DNA of 64,000 bases from CAVWUA01 sp963758025 (GCA_963758025.1 CAVWUA010000009.1:124001-188000), one strand, 5' to 3'. Numbered from the stretch's first letter, positions 1-8,646 are shown. The notes: generated by a model not told the origin, from the letters alone. Numbers and translations are program-made.

Positions 1-429
1 CTTCAGGGTAAGGTCGTGCTGGTCGATTTCTGGGCCACCTGGTGCCAGCCTTGCGTCGAGCGCATGAGCGAGCTGAAAAGCCTCTCGCAACGCTACGGCG
101 ACCGCGGCTTCGCGATCCTGGGCGTCAATCTCGACCTCGCCCGCCAGGACATCCGTAATCCGGATCAGGCCCGCTCGCTCATCCGCGACGTGCTGATCCG
201 CTACCGCGTCCACTGGCCGAACGTGATCCAGGGGCCTCAGGACAACTTCGCCCAGGCCTACGGCGTCCATGCGATCCCGGCGAATTTCCTGATCGGCCCG
301 GACGGCAAGATCACCCGCGTCGAGCTGAACGGCCCGATGCTGGAACAGGCCGTTGCCGAGGCCGTCGGCGATCAGGATGCCGCGGACGAAGCCAAGCAGA
401 AAGCCGCCCAGCAGGCTGCGCCGAAGTGA
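1..429 (+). CDS. TlpA-like thioredoxin-fold protein, C-terminal part
   Basis: The reading frame is open from the first base, so the N-terminus lies outside the window. The visible part begins in a thioredoxin fold: 'VDFWATWCQPC' carries the redox-active CxxC (WCQPC, bases 40-54), and a cis-proline region follows in 'YGVHAIPANFLIGPDGKI'. This pattern is typical of TlpA/ResA-type thiol-disulfide oxidoreductases that act outside the cytoplasmic membrane. The C-terminal tail is rich in Ala, Lys and Gln and probably disordered. The missing N-terminal part may hold a signal sequence or a further domain, so the full architecture cannot be judged. The substrate is unknown. Confidence 0.9.
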   Translation, partial: LQGKVVLVDFWATWCQPCVERMSELKSLSQRYGDRGFAILGVNLDLARQDIRNPDQARSLIRDVLIRYRVHWPNVIQGPQDNFAQAYGVHAIPANFLIGPDGKITRVELNGPMLEQAVAEAVGDQDAADEAKQKAAQQAAPK

Positions 430-446
430 TGGAATGGAATGGAATT

Positions 447-719
447 GAAGAGCCTCACGCAAAGACGCGAAGACGCAAAGGAACGCAAAGGAAGACCAGG
501 TCAAATTCTGCTTGTCGACTTTGCGTTCTTTCTTTGCGCCTGGCGTCCTGGCGTGAGACTCCTTTCAAATTCAAAGAGCCTCACGCAAAGACGCGAAGGC
601 GCAAAGGATCGCAAAGGAAGAGGAGTTTCTCGAAAGCGCCAAGGCGCGCCGGGGAAGACCGGGTAGAATTCTTCTTTGCGTTCTTTCTTTGCGCCTTGGC
701 GTCTTTGCGTGAGGCTCTT
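447..719. repeat. Two inverted pairs of a 'CCTCACGCAAAGACGCGAAG' repeat
   Basis: Four related copies of a roughly 45-base repeat fill the gap before proC. Forward copies lie at 447-494 and 574-620, and reverse-complement copies at 520-561 and 671-719. Each forward copy can pair with the following reverse copy into a long hairpin. The core reads CCTCACGCAAAGACGCGAAG and is followed by short CGCAAAGGA-like units. Open frames through it give low-complexity peptides such as 'SLTQRREDAKERK', which should not be called proteins. From memory, similar repeats are scattered between genes in many environmental bacteria. A terminator or RNA-processing role for the tlpA-like gene is possible but unproven. 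Confidence 0.85.
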
Positions 720-749
720 CCTCTTACGTGAACCTGGTACGTTAGCGAG

Positions 750-1595
750 ATGACCACGAAACGCGACCTGACCTCGCTCCGCTGGGGCTTTATCGGCTCG
801 GGCAAGATGGCGACGGCCCTGATCCGGGGGATGATCCGCGCCGGGACGACCCGGGCCGAGTCGGTGATCGCCTCCGACCCGAGCGAGGCCGCCCGCCGCA
901 CGCTCGCGAGGGAAACCGGTGTCGGCGTCACCGAGAGCAACGCCGAGGTCGCCCGTCATGGCGACGTGCTCGTCCTGGCCGTCAAGCCGCAGAGCATGGC
1001 CGAGGCGCTCGGCACGTTGCGCCCGGAGATCGGCGCGAATCATCTGGTCATCTCGATCGCCGCGGGCATTCCGCTCCGAACGCTGGCCGCCGGCCTGGGT
1101 GACGGCGAGGACCGCCGCCTGGTCCGGGTCATGCCGAACACCCCCGCGCTCGTCGGCCAAGGGGCGGCCGGCTACTGTCTTGGCCCCCACGTGCGAACCG
1201 AGGATGAGGCCATCGTCCGCGCGTGCCTGGAATCGGTCGGTCGGGCGTACCGCGTGCCCGAGCATCTGCTCGACGCCGTGACGGGCCTCTCCGGGAGCGG
1301 GCCGGCGTTTGTTTATACGATCATCGAGGCCCTCTCCGATGGGGGCGTCCGCGTCGGCCTTCCGCGCGACGTGGCCACGGCCCTCGCCGCGCAGACGGTC
1401 CTGGGCGCGGCGGCGATGGTGCTCGAAACCGGCCTGCACACCGGCACCTTGAAGGACCACGTCACCAGCCCCGGCGGCACGACGATCGCCGGCCTGCACG
1501 CCCTGGAACGCGGCGGCGTCCGCGCCGCGTTGATCGACGCCGTCGAGGCCGCCACGAAGCGCTCGGCCGAACTGGCCGGCGGGTCGTCGTCGTGA
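750..1595 (+). CDS. proC: Pyrroline-5-carboxylate reductase
   Basis: A 281-residue protein that would catalyse the last step of proline synthesis, NAD(P)H-dependent reduction of pyrroline-5-carboxylate, in the cytoplasm. The N-terminal Rossmann motif is GFIGSGKMA at residues 13-21. 'VKPQ' and 'RVMPNTPA' follow, and the family signature around 'GLSGSGPAFVY' lies near residues 178-188, with the conserved 'VTSPGGTT' near 235. Length fits the family (about 270 residues). The start ATG has no strong ribosome-binding site. The metallophosphoesterase follows after 22 bases and may be co-transcribed. Confidence 0.97.
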   Translation: MTTKRDLTSLRWGFIGSGKMATALIRGMIRAGTTRAESVIASDPSEAARRTLARETGVGVTESNAEVARHGDVLVLAVKPQSMAEALGTLRPEIGANHLVISIAAGIPLRTLAAGLGDGEDRRLVRVMPNTPALVGQGAAGYCLGPHVRTEDEAIVRACLESVGRAYRVPEHLLDAVTGLSGSGPAFVYTIIEALSDGGVRVGLPRDVATALAAQTVLGAAAMVLETGLHTGTLKDHVTSPGGTTIAGLHALERGGVRAALIDAVEAATKRSAELAGGSSS

Positions 1596-1617
1596 ACGGT
1601 CCGGGAGGATTCGCGGC

Positions 1618-2241
1618 GTGAAGCTCGGCGTGATCTCCGACGTCCACGGCGATTTCGTGGCCCTGGAACTGGCCTGGGCTCAACTGACGGTCCTCGGCGT
1701 CGACCGGATCGTCTGCGCGGGGGATGTCGTGGGATACGGCCCGCACCCGGACCGCGTCATCGCGTTCCTGAAGGAGCACGAGATCCCCACCGTGCGCGGG
1801 AACCACGACCGCTGGGCGATCGACCGCGGGCCGGACATTCCCGACCCCTACGGCGGCGGCACGCCGGACGACGCGACGGTCGAATTCCTCGAAACGCTGG
1901 AACCGTTCCTCCTGGTCCCGCACGGACATCGCGTCGGCGTCGTCGTCCACGGCTCCCCCACGGACGACATGGAGTTCATCACGCGCCGGACGCATGCGCC
2001 GTATGTGCTCGACCGCTACCTGGAACAGTTGAACGCCGATTTCCTGATCGTCGGCCACACGCACGAGCCGTCGTGGTACCACGGCGGGCGCGGTCTGGTG
2101 CTGAACCCCGGCGCGGTCATCTCGGCCCCCGTGGTGAAGACCTCTCGGACCTTCGCCGTGCTGGACGTGGAGACGCTGGAGGCCACGTTTCACGACGTGG
2201 AGAGCGGACAGCGGATCGACGTCGCTCCCTGGAATTCGTGA
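1618..2241 (+). CDS. YfcE/MJ0936-type metallophosphoesterase
   Basis: A 207-residue calcineurin-like phosphoesterase. All the usual metal-binding blocks are present: D8/H10 in 'ISDVHGD', 'CAGDVVGYG' near residue 35, 'RGNHDRW' near 60, 'VVHGSP' near 100 and 'VGHTHEP' near 148. The start is a GTG shortly after the proC stop, following a GGGAGG-type site, which suggests co-expression with proC. Proteins of this family hydrolyse phosphodiesters in the test tube, but their natural substrates are mostly unknown. No signal peptide is seen, so a cytoplasmic location is likely. Confidence 0.9.
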   Translation: MKLGVISDVHGDFVALELAWAQLTVLGVDRIVCAGDVVGYGPHPDRVIAFLKEHEIPTVRGNHDRWAIDRGPDIPDPYGGGTPDDATVEFLETLEPFLLVPHGHRVGVVVHGSPTDDMEFITRRTHAPYVLDRYLEQLNADFLIVGHTHEPSWYHGGRGLVLNPGAVISAPVVKTSRTFAVLDVETLEATFHDVESGQRIDVAPWNS

Positions 2242-2269
2242 GTCGCGACGCGACGAGGCGGAGGCCCGA

Positions 2270-2599
2270 TCACGTATCATTCCAGGGCCGCACGACCCCC
2301 GAGGCCCCCAGGCCGGAGGCGTCGTCGGCGACGATCTTGAACCGCAGGCCCGGCTCGACGGGGACCGGCAGCGCCAGCCGCAGGCGCAAGCACGTGCAGA
2401 CCCGCTCGTCGAACGTGCCCAGCGGGGTCCGCGTCAGGACCTTGGCGGAGACCTCGGCCGTGCGGATGTGGGCCTTCCAGGTCGAGCCGGGAACGCAACG
2501 GTCGAGGAACGCATCGACCTGACTCGGATCGACGACCGTCATCAAGGCGTCGATCCGATCGACTTCGCGGGAGTCGGGCATCGGGTGGGGTTGGGGCAT
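2270..2599 (-). CDS. Small protein, possibly EF-Tu-barrel-like
   Basis: A 109-residue protein preceded by a good ribosome-binding site (GGGAGG about 8 bases before ATG). I do not recognise it with certainty. The C-terminal half, 'LRLALPVPVEPGLRFKIVAD' then 'GLGASGVV', resembles the last beta-barrel domain of elongation factor Tu, where a similar '[20 protein letters not shown]' pattern occurs. There is no GTPase domain and no P-loop. It may be a stand-alone beta-barrel of unknown role. It lies downstream of the 398-residue protein at 2663-3859 on the same strand, about 60 bases away, so the two may form an operon. Confidence 0.6.
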   Translation of the reverse strand: MPQPHPMPDSREVDRIDALMTVVDPSQVDAFLDRCVPGSTWKAHIRTAEVSAKVLTRTPLGTFDERVCTCLRLRLALPVPVEPGLRFKIVADDASGLGASGVVRPWNDT

Positions 2600-2662
2600 G
2601 GGTGAGATCCTCCCTGTGATCCCTTTTCGTCCTCAATCCGTGCGCGGGGGAGCGGGCGGACG

Positions 2663-3859
2663 TCAGGAGGTTGACGGCCGCTCCGCTTGCAAACGCGCGG
2701 CGGTGTAGTTGACCAGATCGCCCCGCTCCTTCGCAAGCTGGGCCAGGCGGTCCTGCTGGCCGGCTTGTTGGCAAAGCTGCACCAGGCTCGGGACCATCAA
2801 CGCCGCGTCGGGCAGGCCCGCGAGGTGCTCGGCCGAGACGGCGATCGCCTCATCGAGCCGGCCCAGACGCAGCAGGAGCTGCACCAGGACCTGCGCCGGG
2901 AGGCTGTCCATGGGCGAGCCGTCGGGGTCGGGCGGGCCGAGCTTCGCCCGGAAGTGGGCGATGGCCGCGTCCTCGTCCTGGCCGAGCAAGGCCCGCAGGT
3001 AGAGGGCGTGGTCCTCGTAGGTCCGCTCGAACGGCGGCTCCCCTTCGTAGCGGAGCCGCTCGGAGAGGTTCCGCCCGTAGTCGGTCAGCTCGACGGCTTT
3101 ACGGATCGTCTCCCTGTCCTGGAGCAGGATCGCCATGCGAACGACGGCGGCCAGGTGCGAGGTGTCGATGTGATACGCCTCGTCGGCGAACAACCAGTCG
3201 CGCCCCTCGATCAGCTTCGGGATCGGCGTCCCTTCCGGTGGCAACGGCTGGCCTCGCCGTTCGATCTCGGCCCGGAGGCTCTCGGTAAGCTGCTTGTGCA
3301 GATGCCGCACCAGCAGGTCCGCGGCATGGACGCGCGGGGCCTCCTCCTGCGGCAGATGTTCGTAGGCGGTGATCGCCGAGCAGGGGCCGTAATTCTCCAG
3401 GATCAGCTCGAACCCCTTGCGAGGGTGGACCCCCTGGTTGAACGCGACCTCGATGATCTGTCCGGTCCGCTCGTCGTTCTCGGCCCCCTGGAATGCCTCG
3501 ATCGCCTCGGCGACCGGCTCCTTCTCGGCGATGGCGCGGAAGTAGGGCCAGGCGCCCGGGATGTCGCCGGTTTCCAGGAGCTTGCCGCCGACGTGGCGGA
3601 TCGCCTCGATGTAGCGGTCCTCGTACCGCGTCCGCGTCGGCTCGGGCAATTCTCCCAACGAGCCGGTCTGGATCAGGGGCAAGCCCAGGTCGTGCCGCGC
3701 CTTCAAGAGCATCGCATCGAGCAAGGGCCGATACTGCCTGGTTTCCGAAAGCGTCTGGATCAACCGCTCGATCGCCGCGCCCGGCCCCTCCGACCGGAGC
3801 GTCTGGTCCAGCGTCTCGAAGGCGGCGGTGTCCAGGTCGGTCGCGGTGCCGGTATTCAT
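2663..3859 (-). CDS. Unrecognised helical protein (398 aa)
   Basis: No family recognised. The protein appears mostly alpha-helical, with short repeated leucine- and alanine-rich segments toward the C-terminus ('LLLRLGRLDEAIAVSAEHLA' and following) that look like TPR-type helical hairpins. It lacks a signal peptide and membrane segments. I chose the ATG at 3859 because GGAG lies just upstream; the frame stays open further upstream but would overlap the LOG gene and has unlikely composition. It is probably transcribed with the LOG-family gene upstream and the small barrel protein downstream. Confidence 0.75.
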   Translation of the reverse strand: MNTGTATDLDTAAFETLDQTLRSEGPGAAIERLIQTLSETRQYRPLLDAMLLKARHDLGLPLIQTGSLGELPEPTRTRYEDRYIEAIRHVGGKLLETGDIPGAWPYFRAIAEKEPVAEAIEAFQGAENDERTGQIIEVAFNQGVHPRKGFELILENYGPCSAITAYEHLPQEEAPRVHAADLLVRHLHKQLTESLRAEIERRGQPLPPEGTPIPKLIEGRDWLFADEAYHIDTSHLAAVVRMAILLQDRETIRKAVELTDYGRNLSERLRYEGEPPFERTYEDHALYLRALLGQDEDAAIAHFRAKLGPPDPDGSPMDSLPAQVLVQLLLRLGRLDEAIAVSAEHLAGLPDAALMVPSLVQLCQQAGQQDRLAQLAKERGDLVNYTAARLQAERPSTS

Positions 3860-3948
3860 GTCGAGTGTCTCCAGGAGGGCAGGGGCGGCTTTCGTCGGGA
3901 ATTCGTTTTGTACGTTCGCCAGGCGCGATCTCGACGCGCCACGGACGC

Positions 3949-4869
3949 CTACTCCGCGTCCGACTTCCGGGGGTCGATCGCCGTGGCCGGCGCGCCGGGG
4001 GGATCGGCGTCGAGCTTGGCCCCTTCGGAACGCTTCCAGGTGTCCCAGCAGTGGGCATTGTAACAATCGACGATGATGTCGCGGGCCTCCTCGATGGAGT
4101 CGGTGACGACCAGCAGGTTCAGATCCTCCTTGGAGATCATCCCCTCGCCAAGCTGGGTGTGCTCGACCCAGTCCAGCAGCCCCTTCCAGTATTCGGAGCC
4201 GAACAGGACGATCGGGAAGCGGTGGATCTTGCGGGTCTGGACCAGAGTGAGGGCCTCGAACAGCTCGTCCAGGGTGCCGAAGCCGCCGGGGAAGATGATG
4301 AAGCCGTCCGAATACTTGACGAACATCGTCTTGCGGACGAAGAAGTAGCGGAAATTGATGGACAGGTCGGCGTAGGGGTTGCCGGACTGCTCGAACGGCA
4401 GCTCAATGTTGCAGCCGATGGAGAGCCCGCCGGCCTCGTGGGCGCCTCGGTTGGCGGCTTCCATGACGCCGGGGCCACCGCCGGTGATGACCGCGAACCC
4501 GGCATCGGCCATCGCCTTGCCCATCTGCCGGGCCAGCTCGTATCCAGGGTCGTTCGGCGCGGTCCGCGCGGAGCCGAAGACGGCCACCGCCGCGCCGACT
4601 TCCGCCAGAGCGTTGATCCCATACACGAACTCGGCCTGAATCCGCAGGACCCGCCAGGGCTCGGTGTGGGTGAACGCCCCGAGCTGAGGGTCCACCGCCT
4701 TGGGGGCCGGCGGCACCGGGCGGAGAAAGAGTTGCTCGTCCTCGGTCGGCCCGCGACGCCCCGGCCGTCGGGTTTTGTTGTCGATTCGTCGGTTTGGTCG
4801 TTCGGGGGAAGAATGTCCGTCGATCGTCCGTTCCGTCGGTGGGGAAGGGCGGGAAGACTCGTCAGCCAT
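3949..4869 (-). CDS. LOG-family (TIGR00730) nucleotide-binding protein
   Basis: A Rossmann-fold protein of the LOG/lysine decarboxylase-like superfamily. 'AVFGSARTA' opens the domain, 'ITGGGPGVMEAANRGA' is the phosphate-binding loop, and 'PGGFGTLDELFE' is the catalytic PGGxGTxxE signature. Characterised family members release cytokinin-type bases from nucleotide 5'-monophosphates or hydrolyse AMP/pyrimidine nucleotides; which applies here is open. About 75 N-terminal residues are polar and proline/arginine-rich, longer than usual for the family. I used the ATG at 4869; the frame continues to 4965. No signal peptide is visible. Confidence 0.9.
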   Translation of the reverse strand: MADESSRPSPPTERTIDGHSSPERPNRRIDNKTRRPGRRGPTEDEQLFLRPVPPAPKAVDPQLGAFTHTEPWRVLRIQAEFVYGINALAEVGAAVAVFGSARTAPNDPGYELARQMGKAMADAGFAVITGGGPGVMEAANRGAHEAGGLSIGCNIELPFEQSGNPYADLSINFRYFFVRKTMFVKYSDGFIIFPGGFGTLDELFEALTLVQTRKIHRFPIVLFGSEYWKGLLDWVEHTQLGEGMISKEDLNLLVVTDSIEEARDIIVDCYNAHCWDTWKRSEGAKLDADPPGAPATAIDPRKSDAE

Positions 4870-5125
4870 CGGTATCCGTCCGGTCTCGTTGCCGTCGTTG
4901 TAGGGTTTGCGTGGTCCGCCGTCCGCGCCGGCGACCGTTCGTCTTTGGGAAATTTGCCTCGGCACGTAACCACTATTCTACGCGCGCCGGGCGGCTCTGG
5001 CCTACCCCCCGGACCCCCAAGGGTGTCGGCGTTTCGCCTCACGAGGATCGGGCGTAAGATGGATGTCATTAGAAAGGCCGGTTGCGCTGGTCCCCCTTTT
5101 TGCCTTTGAAGGATGCTCTGTGCCA

Positions 5126-7102
5126 ATGAACCCCTCAACGCCCACCACCCCCTTCGCTGGCTTGCGCGTGGCGGCCTTCGAGAGCCGCATGTCCGGGCCG
5201 ATCGCCGACCTGATCACGCGCCACGGCGGCCAACCGGTCGAGGCCCCCTCCCTGCGCGAGATTCCCATCGGCGAGAACGCCGAGGCCCTCGCCTTCGCCA
5301 AGACGCTCCTGGCCGGGCAGTTCGACATGGCGATCTTCCTGACCGGCGTCGGGACCCGCTACCTCGCCCAGGCAATCGAGACCCGTTACCCGCGCCCCGA
5401 CTGGATCGATGCCCTGCGGCGCATCACGGTCGTCGCCCGAGGGCCCAAGCCCCTGGCAGCCTTGCGCGAATTGCAAGCACGAGTGGACGTACAGATCCCC
5501 GAGCCCAACACCTGGCACGAAATTCTCGCGACCCTCGACGATCAGTTTGAACTCGCCAAATTAAGAATCGCCGTGCAGGAGTACGGCGAGCCCAATCCGG
5601 ACCTGACCGAGGGGCTCCGGCAGCGCGGCGCGGAGGTCACGCGGGTCCCGGTGTACCGCTGGGCCTTGCCCGAAGACACCGGCCCGCTGCGCCGGGCGAT
5701 CGACGAGATTGTCGAGGGACGCATCGGCGCGGTCCTGTTCACCTCGGCGCAACAGGTGGTGCATTTGCTGGAGGTCGCCCGGGAGATGGGCCGCGAGGAG
5801 GTCCTGCGCGATGCCCTGGAGCGCCGGGTGGTGGTCGGCTCGGTCGGGCCGACGACCTCGGAGCGGCTCCGCGGGCTCGGTCTGCCGGTGGACATCGAGC
5901 CGGAGCACCCGAAGATGGGCCACCTCGTCGCGGCCGTCGCCACGCGCTGGCGCGAGATCGGCAAGGCCAACGTCCCGACGACCGCCGCGGAACCGTCCCG
6001 CGGAACCGAACCGGCTCAACCTTCCGAAACGCAAGTCGATCGTGAAAAGCAACTTCGGGAGAGCCTCTTCCTCCGGGCCTGCCGCCGAGAGCCGACCGAC
6101 GTCACGCCGATCTGGCTGATGCGCCAGGCGGGCCGGTACATGGCGGAGTACCGCGAGGTCCGCGCCCAGGTGTCCTTCCTGGACCTCTGCAAGCGGCCCG
6201 AGCTGGCGACCGAGGTCACGGTCACGGCGGCCGAGCGGCTCGGCGTGGATGCCGCCATCCTGTTCGCCGACATCCTCCTGATCCTCGAACCGCTAGGGTT
6301 CTCCCTCGAATTCTCGAAGGGGGAAGGGCCGGTCATCCACAACCCGATCCGCGAACCGGCGGACGTCGATCGCATCAACCCGCTGACCGACCCGGCCCCC
6401 CTGGGGTTCGTCTTCGAGGCCGTGCGGATGATCCGCGAGGCCCTGAAACCGGACCTCCCCCTGATCGGGTTCGCCGGCGCGCCGTTCACCCTCGCCTGCT
6501 ACGCGATCGAGGGGGGCGGCTCGCGCCACTACGAACGAGCCAAGGCCTTCATGTACCGCGACCCCGCCGCTTTTGATGTTATTATGGCAAAATTAGTGGA
6601 ATCCACATCAGTCTATTTGAACGCCCAGGTTCAGGCTGGGGCACAGGCTTTGCAAATCTTCGATAGCTGGATTGGCACGCTCGGCCCGGACGACTACCGC
6701 CGGTTCGTGCAGCCGCACATGGCTCGCCTGATTTCCGCCCTGCCTTCGGAGGTGCCCACGATTCATTTCGGTACGGGAACGGCCACCCTGCTGGAACTTC
6801 AGCGCGACGCCGGCGGCCAGGTCATCGGCCTGGACTGGCGCATGGCGCTGGATGAGGCGTGGAATTGGCTGGGAACGGGGGTCGCCGTGCAGGGGAACCT
6901 GGACCCCGCCGTCTTGCTCGGCCCGATCGAGGAGACCAAACGGCAGGCCGACCGCATCCTCCGGCAAGCCGCCGGTCGTCCCGGCCACATATTCAACCTT
7001 GGTCACGGCATCCTGCCGCAAACCCCCGTGGATCACGTGCTGGCCCTGATCGACCACGTTCATCAGTGGCCTGGCCTCTTCCATGAACGCAAGCATTCAT
7101 GA
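5126..7102 (+). CDS. hemDE: Fused HemD-HemE: uroporphyrinogen-III synthase / decarboxylase
   Basis: One uninterrupted frame of 658 residues joins two consecutive heme-synthesis enzymes. Residues about 8-275 match uroporphyrinogen-III synthase (HemD), which closes hydroxymethylbilane into uroporphyrinogen III: 'FAGLRVAAFESR', 'FLTGVGTRYL', 'VLFTSAQQVVHLLE' and 'VVVGSVGPTTSERLRGLGLP'. A polar linker of about 30 residues follows. Residues about 310-658 match uroporphyrinogen decarboxylase (HemE): 'WLMRQAGRYMAEYR' near 330 with the conserved arginines, 'FADILLILEPLG' with the catalytic aspartate, 'GFAGAPFTLACYAIEGG', 'DSWIGTLGP', 'VQGNLDP' and 'FNLGHGILPQTP'. The start at 5126 has GAAGGA 12 bases upstream; an ATG at 5063 is possible but poorer. 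Both catalytic halves look intact. The hemG-type gene lies 3.6 kb downstream on the same strand. Confidence 0.93.
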   Translation: MNPSTPTTPFAGLRVAAFESRMSGPIADLITRHGGQPVEAPSLREIPIGENAEALAFAKTLLAGQFDMAIFLTGVGTRYLAQAIETRYPRPDWIDALRRITVVARGPKPLAALRELQARVDVQIPEPNTWHEILATLDDQFELAKLRIAVQEYGEPNPDLTEGLRQRGAEVTRVPVYRWALPEDTGPLRRAIDEIVEGRIGAVLFTSAQQVVHLLEVAREMGREEVLRDALERRVVVGSVGPTTSERLRGLGLPVDIEPEHPKMGHLVAAVATRWREIGKANVPTTAAEPSRGTEPAQPSETQVDREKQLRESLFLRACRREPTDVTPIWLMRQAGRYMAEYREVRAQVSFLDLCKRPELATEVTVTAAERLGVDAAILFADILLILEPLGFSLEFSKGEGPVIHNPIREPADVDRINPLTDPAPLGFVFEAVRMIREALKPDLPLIGFAGAPFTLACYAIEGGGSRHYERAKAFMYRDPAAFDVIMAKLVESTSVYLNAQVQAGAQALQIFDSWIGTLGPDDYRRFVQPHMARLISALPSEVPTIHFGTGTATLLELQRDAGGQVIGLDWRMALDEAWNWLGTGVAVQGNLDPAVLLGPIEETKRQADRILRQAAGRPGHIFNLGHGILPQTPVDHVLALIDHVHQWPGLFHERKHS

Positions 7103-7322
7103 CTGAGGGCTTGATTTCGCGCGGGTCTTCTTAGACAATGGCATGCCATTTGTGGCCTTGTTGATTTCAAAGGTCTTCACCAAGGGAACGTTGTGATCCC
7201 CTTTTTGATCCCGTCCCCTGGTGGGATGGGATTAATTGCCTGGTTTTGGCTATTTATGGCAAAAACTAGGCTCAAGAAAACAACCCTGATTTCCGCCTCA
7301 TGAGAATAAAGGAGCGTTCCCG
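7103..7322 (+). promoter_or_regulatory. Leader of first DUF1559 gene, possible sigma-54 site
   Basis: The gap between hemDE and the DUF1559 gene is AT-richer than its surroundings. It contains a perfect 14-base palindrome AATGGCATGCCATT (7137-7150) and, at 7257-7272, TGGCAAAAACTAGGCT, which has the GG-N10-GC spacing of a sigma-54 -24/-12 promoter but only a partial consensus. An AAGGAG ribosome-binding site sits just before the ATG at 7323. No clear terminator for hemDE was seen. Promoter assignment is tentative. Confidence 0.3.
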
Positions 7323-8330
7323 ATGCGACACCCGTTATCGAGTCGTCGCGGTTTTACCTTGATCGAGTTGCTGGTGGTCATTGCGATCATCGGCGTTCTG
7401 ATTGCCCTGTTGTTGCCGGCCGTGCAGGCGGCACGCGAGGCCGCGCAGCGCGCCCAGTGCACCAACAACCTGAAGCAGATGGGGCTGGCCCTGCACAATT
7501 ACCACGATGCCCAGGGCTCGTTCCCGATCGGGATCATCTTCTTTCGCTACGGGGGGACGGACTGCGCCTCGGCGACCAACCCGCTCCGCTCCTTCTCGAT
7601 TTTTCCGGCCCTGCTGCCCCACGTGGAGCAGACGACCGTTTATAACTCGATCAATTTCGACTTTCCGGTCTCGGGGATGTATTACGGGGTGGAGTCCGGC
7701 CTGGTCCAGTCCACCGCGATGCTGACGAAGATCAACAGCTATGTCTGCCCGTCCGACTCTCGGCAGATGCCCTACGCGGTCCCTTCGCAGAGTTCGAACC
7801 CGTACCAGCAGAGTTCCTACGCGGCCAATGCGGGGACGAACGACATCTTCAACTGGTGGTACGGCTGCCCGGACGGGCCGATCGAGCCCAACGGGCCGTT
7901 CGGGGATGCGTACAGCTACGACGTCGCCGACATTCGCGACGGCACGAGCATGACGATGTTCGTCGGCGAGACCTCCCGGTACAACAACGAACCGGTGAGC
8001 GTCTTCAACGTCTGGACGCGCTGCGGTATCTACGCGTTCACCGGTTATTCCCGGCTCCAGGGGATTGCCACGGCCGTTCCGAGGATAAACGCCAACCTGC
8101 TGACCCCCGAGCCGTCGTCGAGCGAGCCCTGGGATTACTTCTCGGGGGCCAACGCGGGACAATTTCTCCAGATGGGCCAGTGGGGCTACCGGAGCCATCA
8201 CCCCGGCGGCATCAACATGCTCTTCGGCGACGGTTCGGTCCGGTTCCTCAAGGAATCGATCAACGTGTCCATCTATCGGGGCCTCAGTACCATGAATGGT
8301 GGTGAGGTGATCGGGCAGGACCAGTATTGA
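7323..8330 (+). CDS. DUF1559 (H-X9-DG) prepilin-like protein 1
   Basis: A 335-residue protein of the family that is massively expanded in planctomycetes. The N-terminus is a type IV prepilin/pseudopilin leader: 'SSRRGFTLIELLVVIAI' gives a basic leader, the Gly-Phe cleavage site and a Glu at position +5, followed by the hydrophobic helix and 'PAVQAAREAA'. The body carries the DUF1559 core ('CTNNLKQMGLALHNYHD') and the C-terminal H-X9-DG motif in 'HHPGGINMLFGDGSVRFLK'. It is probably exported and assembled by a type II secretion/type IV pilus-like machine; the exact function of the family is unknown. A tiny lipoprotein gene follows after 52 bases. Confidence 0.95.
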   Translation: MRHPLSSRRGFTLIELLVVIAIIGVLIALLLPAVQAAREAAQRAQCTNNLKQMGLALHNYHDAQGSFPIGIIFFRYGGTDCASATNPLRSFSIFPALLPHVEQTTVYNSINFDFPVSGMYYGVESGLVQSTAMLTKINSYVCPSDSRQMPYAVPSQSSNPYQQSSYAANAGTNDIFNWWYGCPDGPIEPNGPFGDAYSYDVADIRDGTSMTMFVGETSRYNNEPVSVFNVWTRCGIYAFTGYSRLQGIATAVPRINANLLTPEPSSSEPWDYFSGANAGQFLQMGQWGYRSHHPGGINMLFGDGSVRFLKESINVSIYRGLSTMNGGEVIGQDQY

Positions 8331-8382
8331 CGACATCCCGCACGGACCCATCCGGATCCGTTCTCGACAGGAGTGCTCTCTC

Positions 8383-8595
8383 GTGAAGGTTTCAATTCTC
8401 AGGCTCGCGGCGCTCGGAGCGATCGCGCTGGCGGGCTGTGGCAATGGTTCCACCGGCCCGACAGCCAACGTGCCGCCGGTCGAGAACGTGGATAACGCGG
8501 TGGTCTCTCCCGCCTCAAAGGCCCCCGACGTGACGGTCACGACCAAGAGCGGGCGGAAAGTCCAGGCGGCTCCGACGGGAATGACGGTCGATTAA
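8383..8595 (+). CDS. Small lipoprotein paired with DUF1559 protein 1
   Basis: A 70-residue protein with a lipobox: 'LGAIALAGCG' places the lipidated Cys at residue 21. The mature part is short, polar and Pro/Val-rich. It resembles the protein at 10169-10363: both read AGCG-x(2)-S-x-GPTA-x(2)-PP-x-EN after the hydrophobic stretch. The gene follows a DUF1559 gene and precedes a strong terminator, so the two genes form a closed transcription unit. Start ATG is not optimal: GTG at 8383 is used, following ACAGGAG. Function unknown; an accessory factor for the pilin-like protein is an inference from the repeated pairing. Confidence 0.85.
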   Translation: MKVSILRLAALGAIALAGCGNGSTGPTANVPPVENVDNAVVSPASKAPDVTVTTKSGRKVQAAPTGMTVD

Positions 8596-8646
8596 TCGCG
8601 CCCTGGCACGTTCCGGACCCAAAACGCGTTTTCGTCTCGTCTCGCC

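Noticed and set aside
501..1499. A 332-residue minus-strand protein over the repeat cluster and proC
   Set aside because: It is antisense to proC and includes translated repeat sequence.
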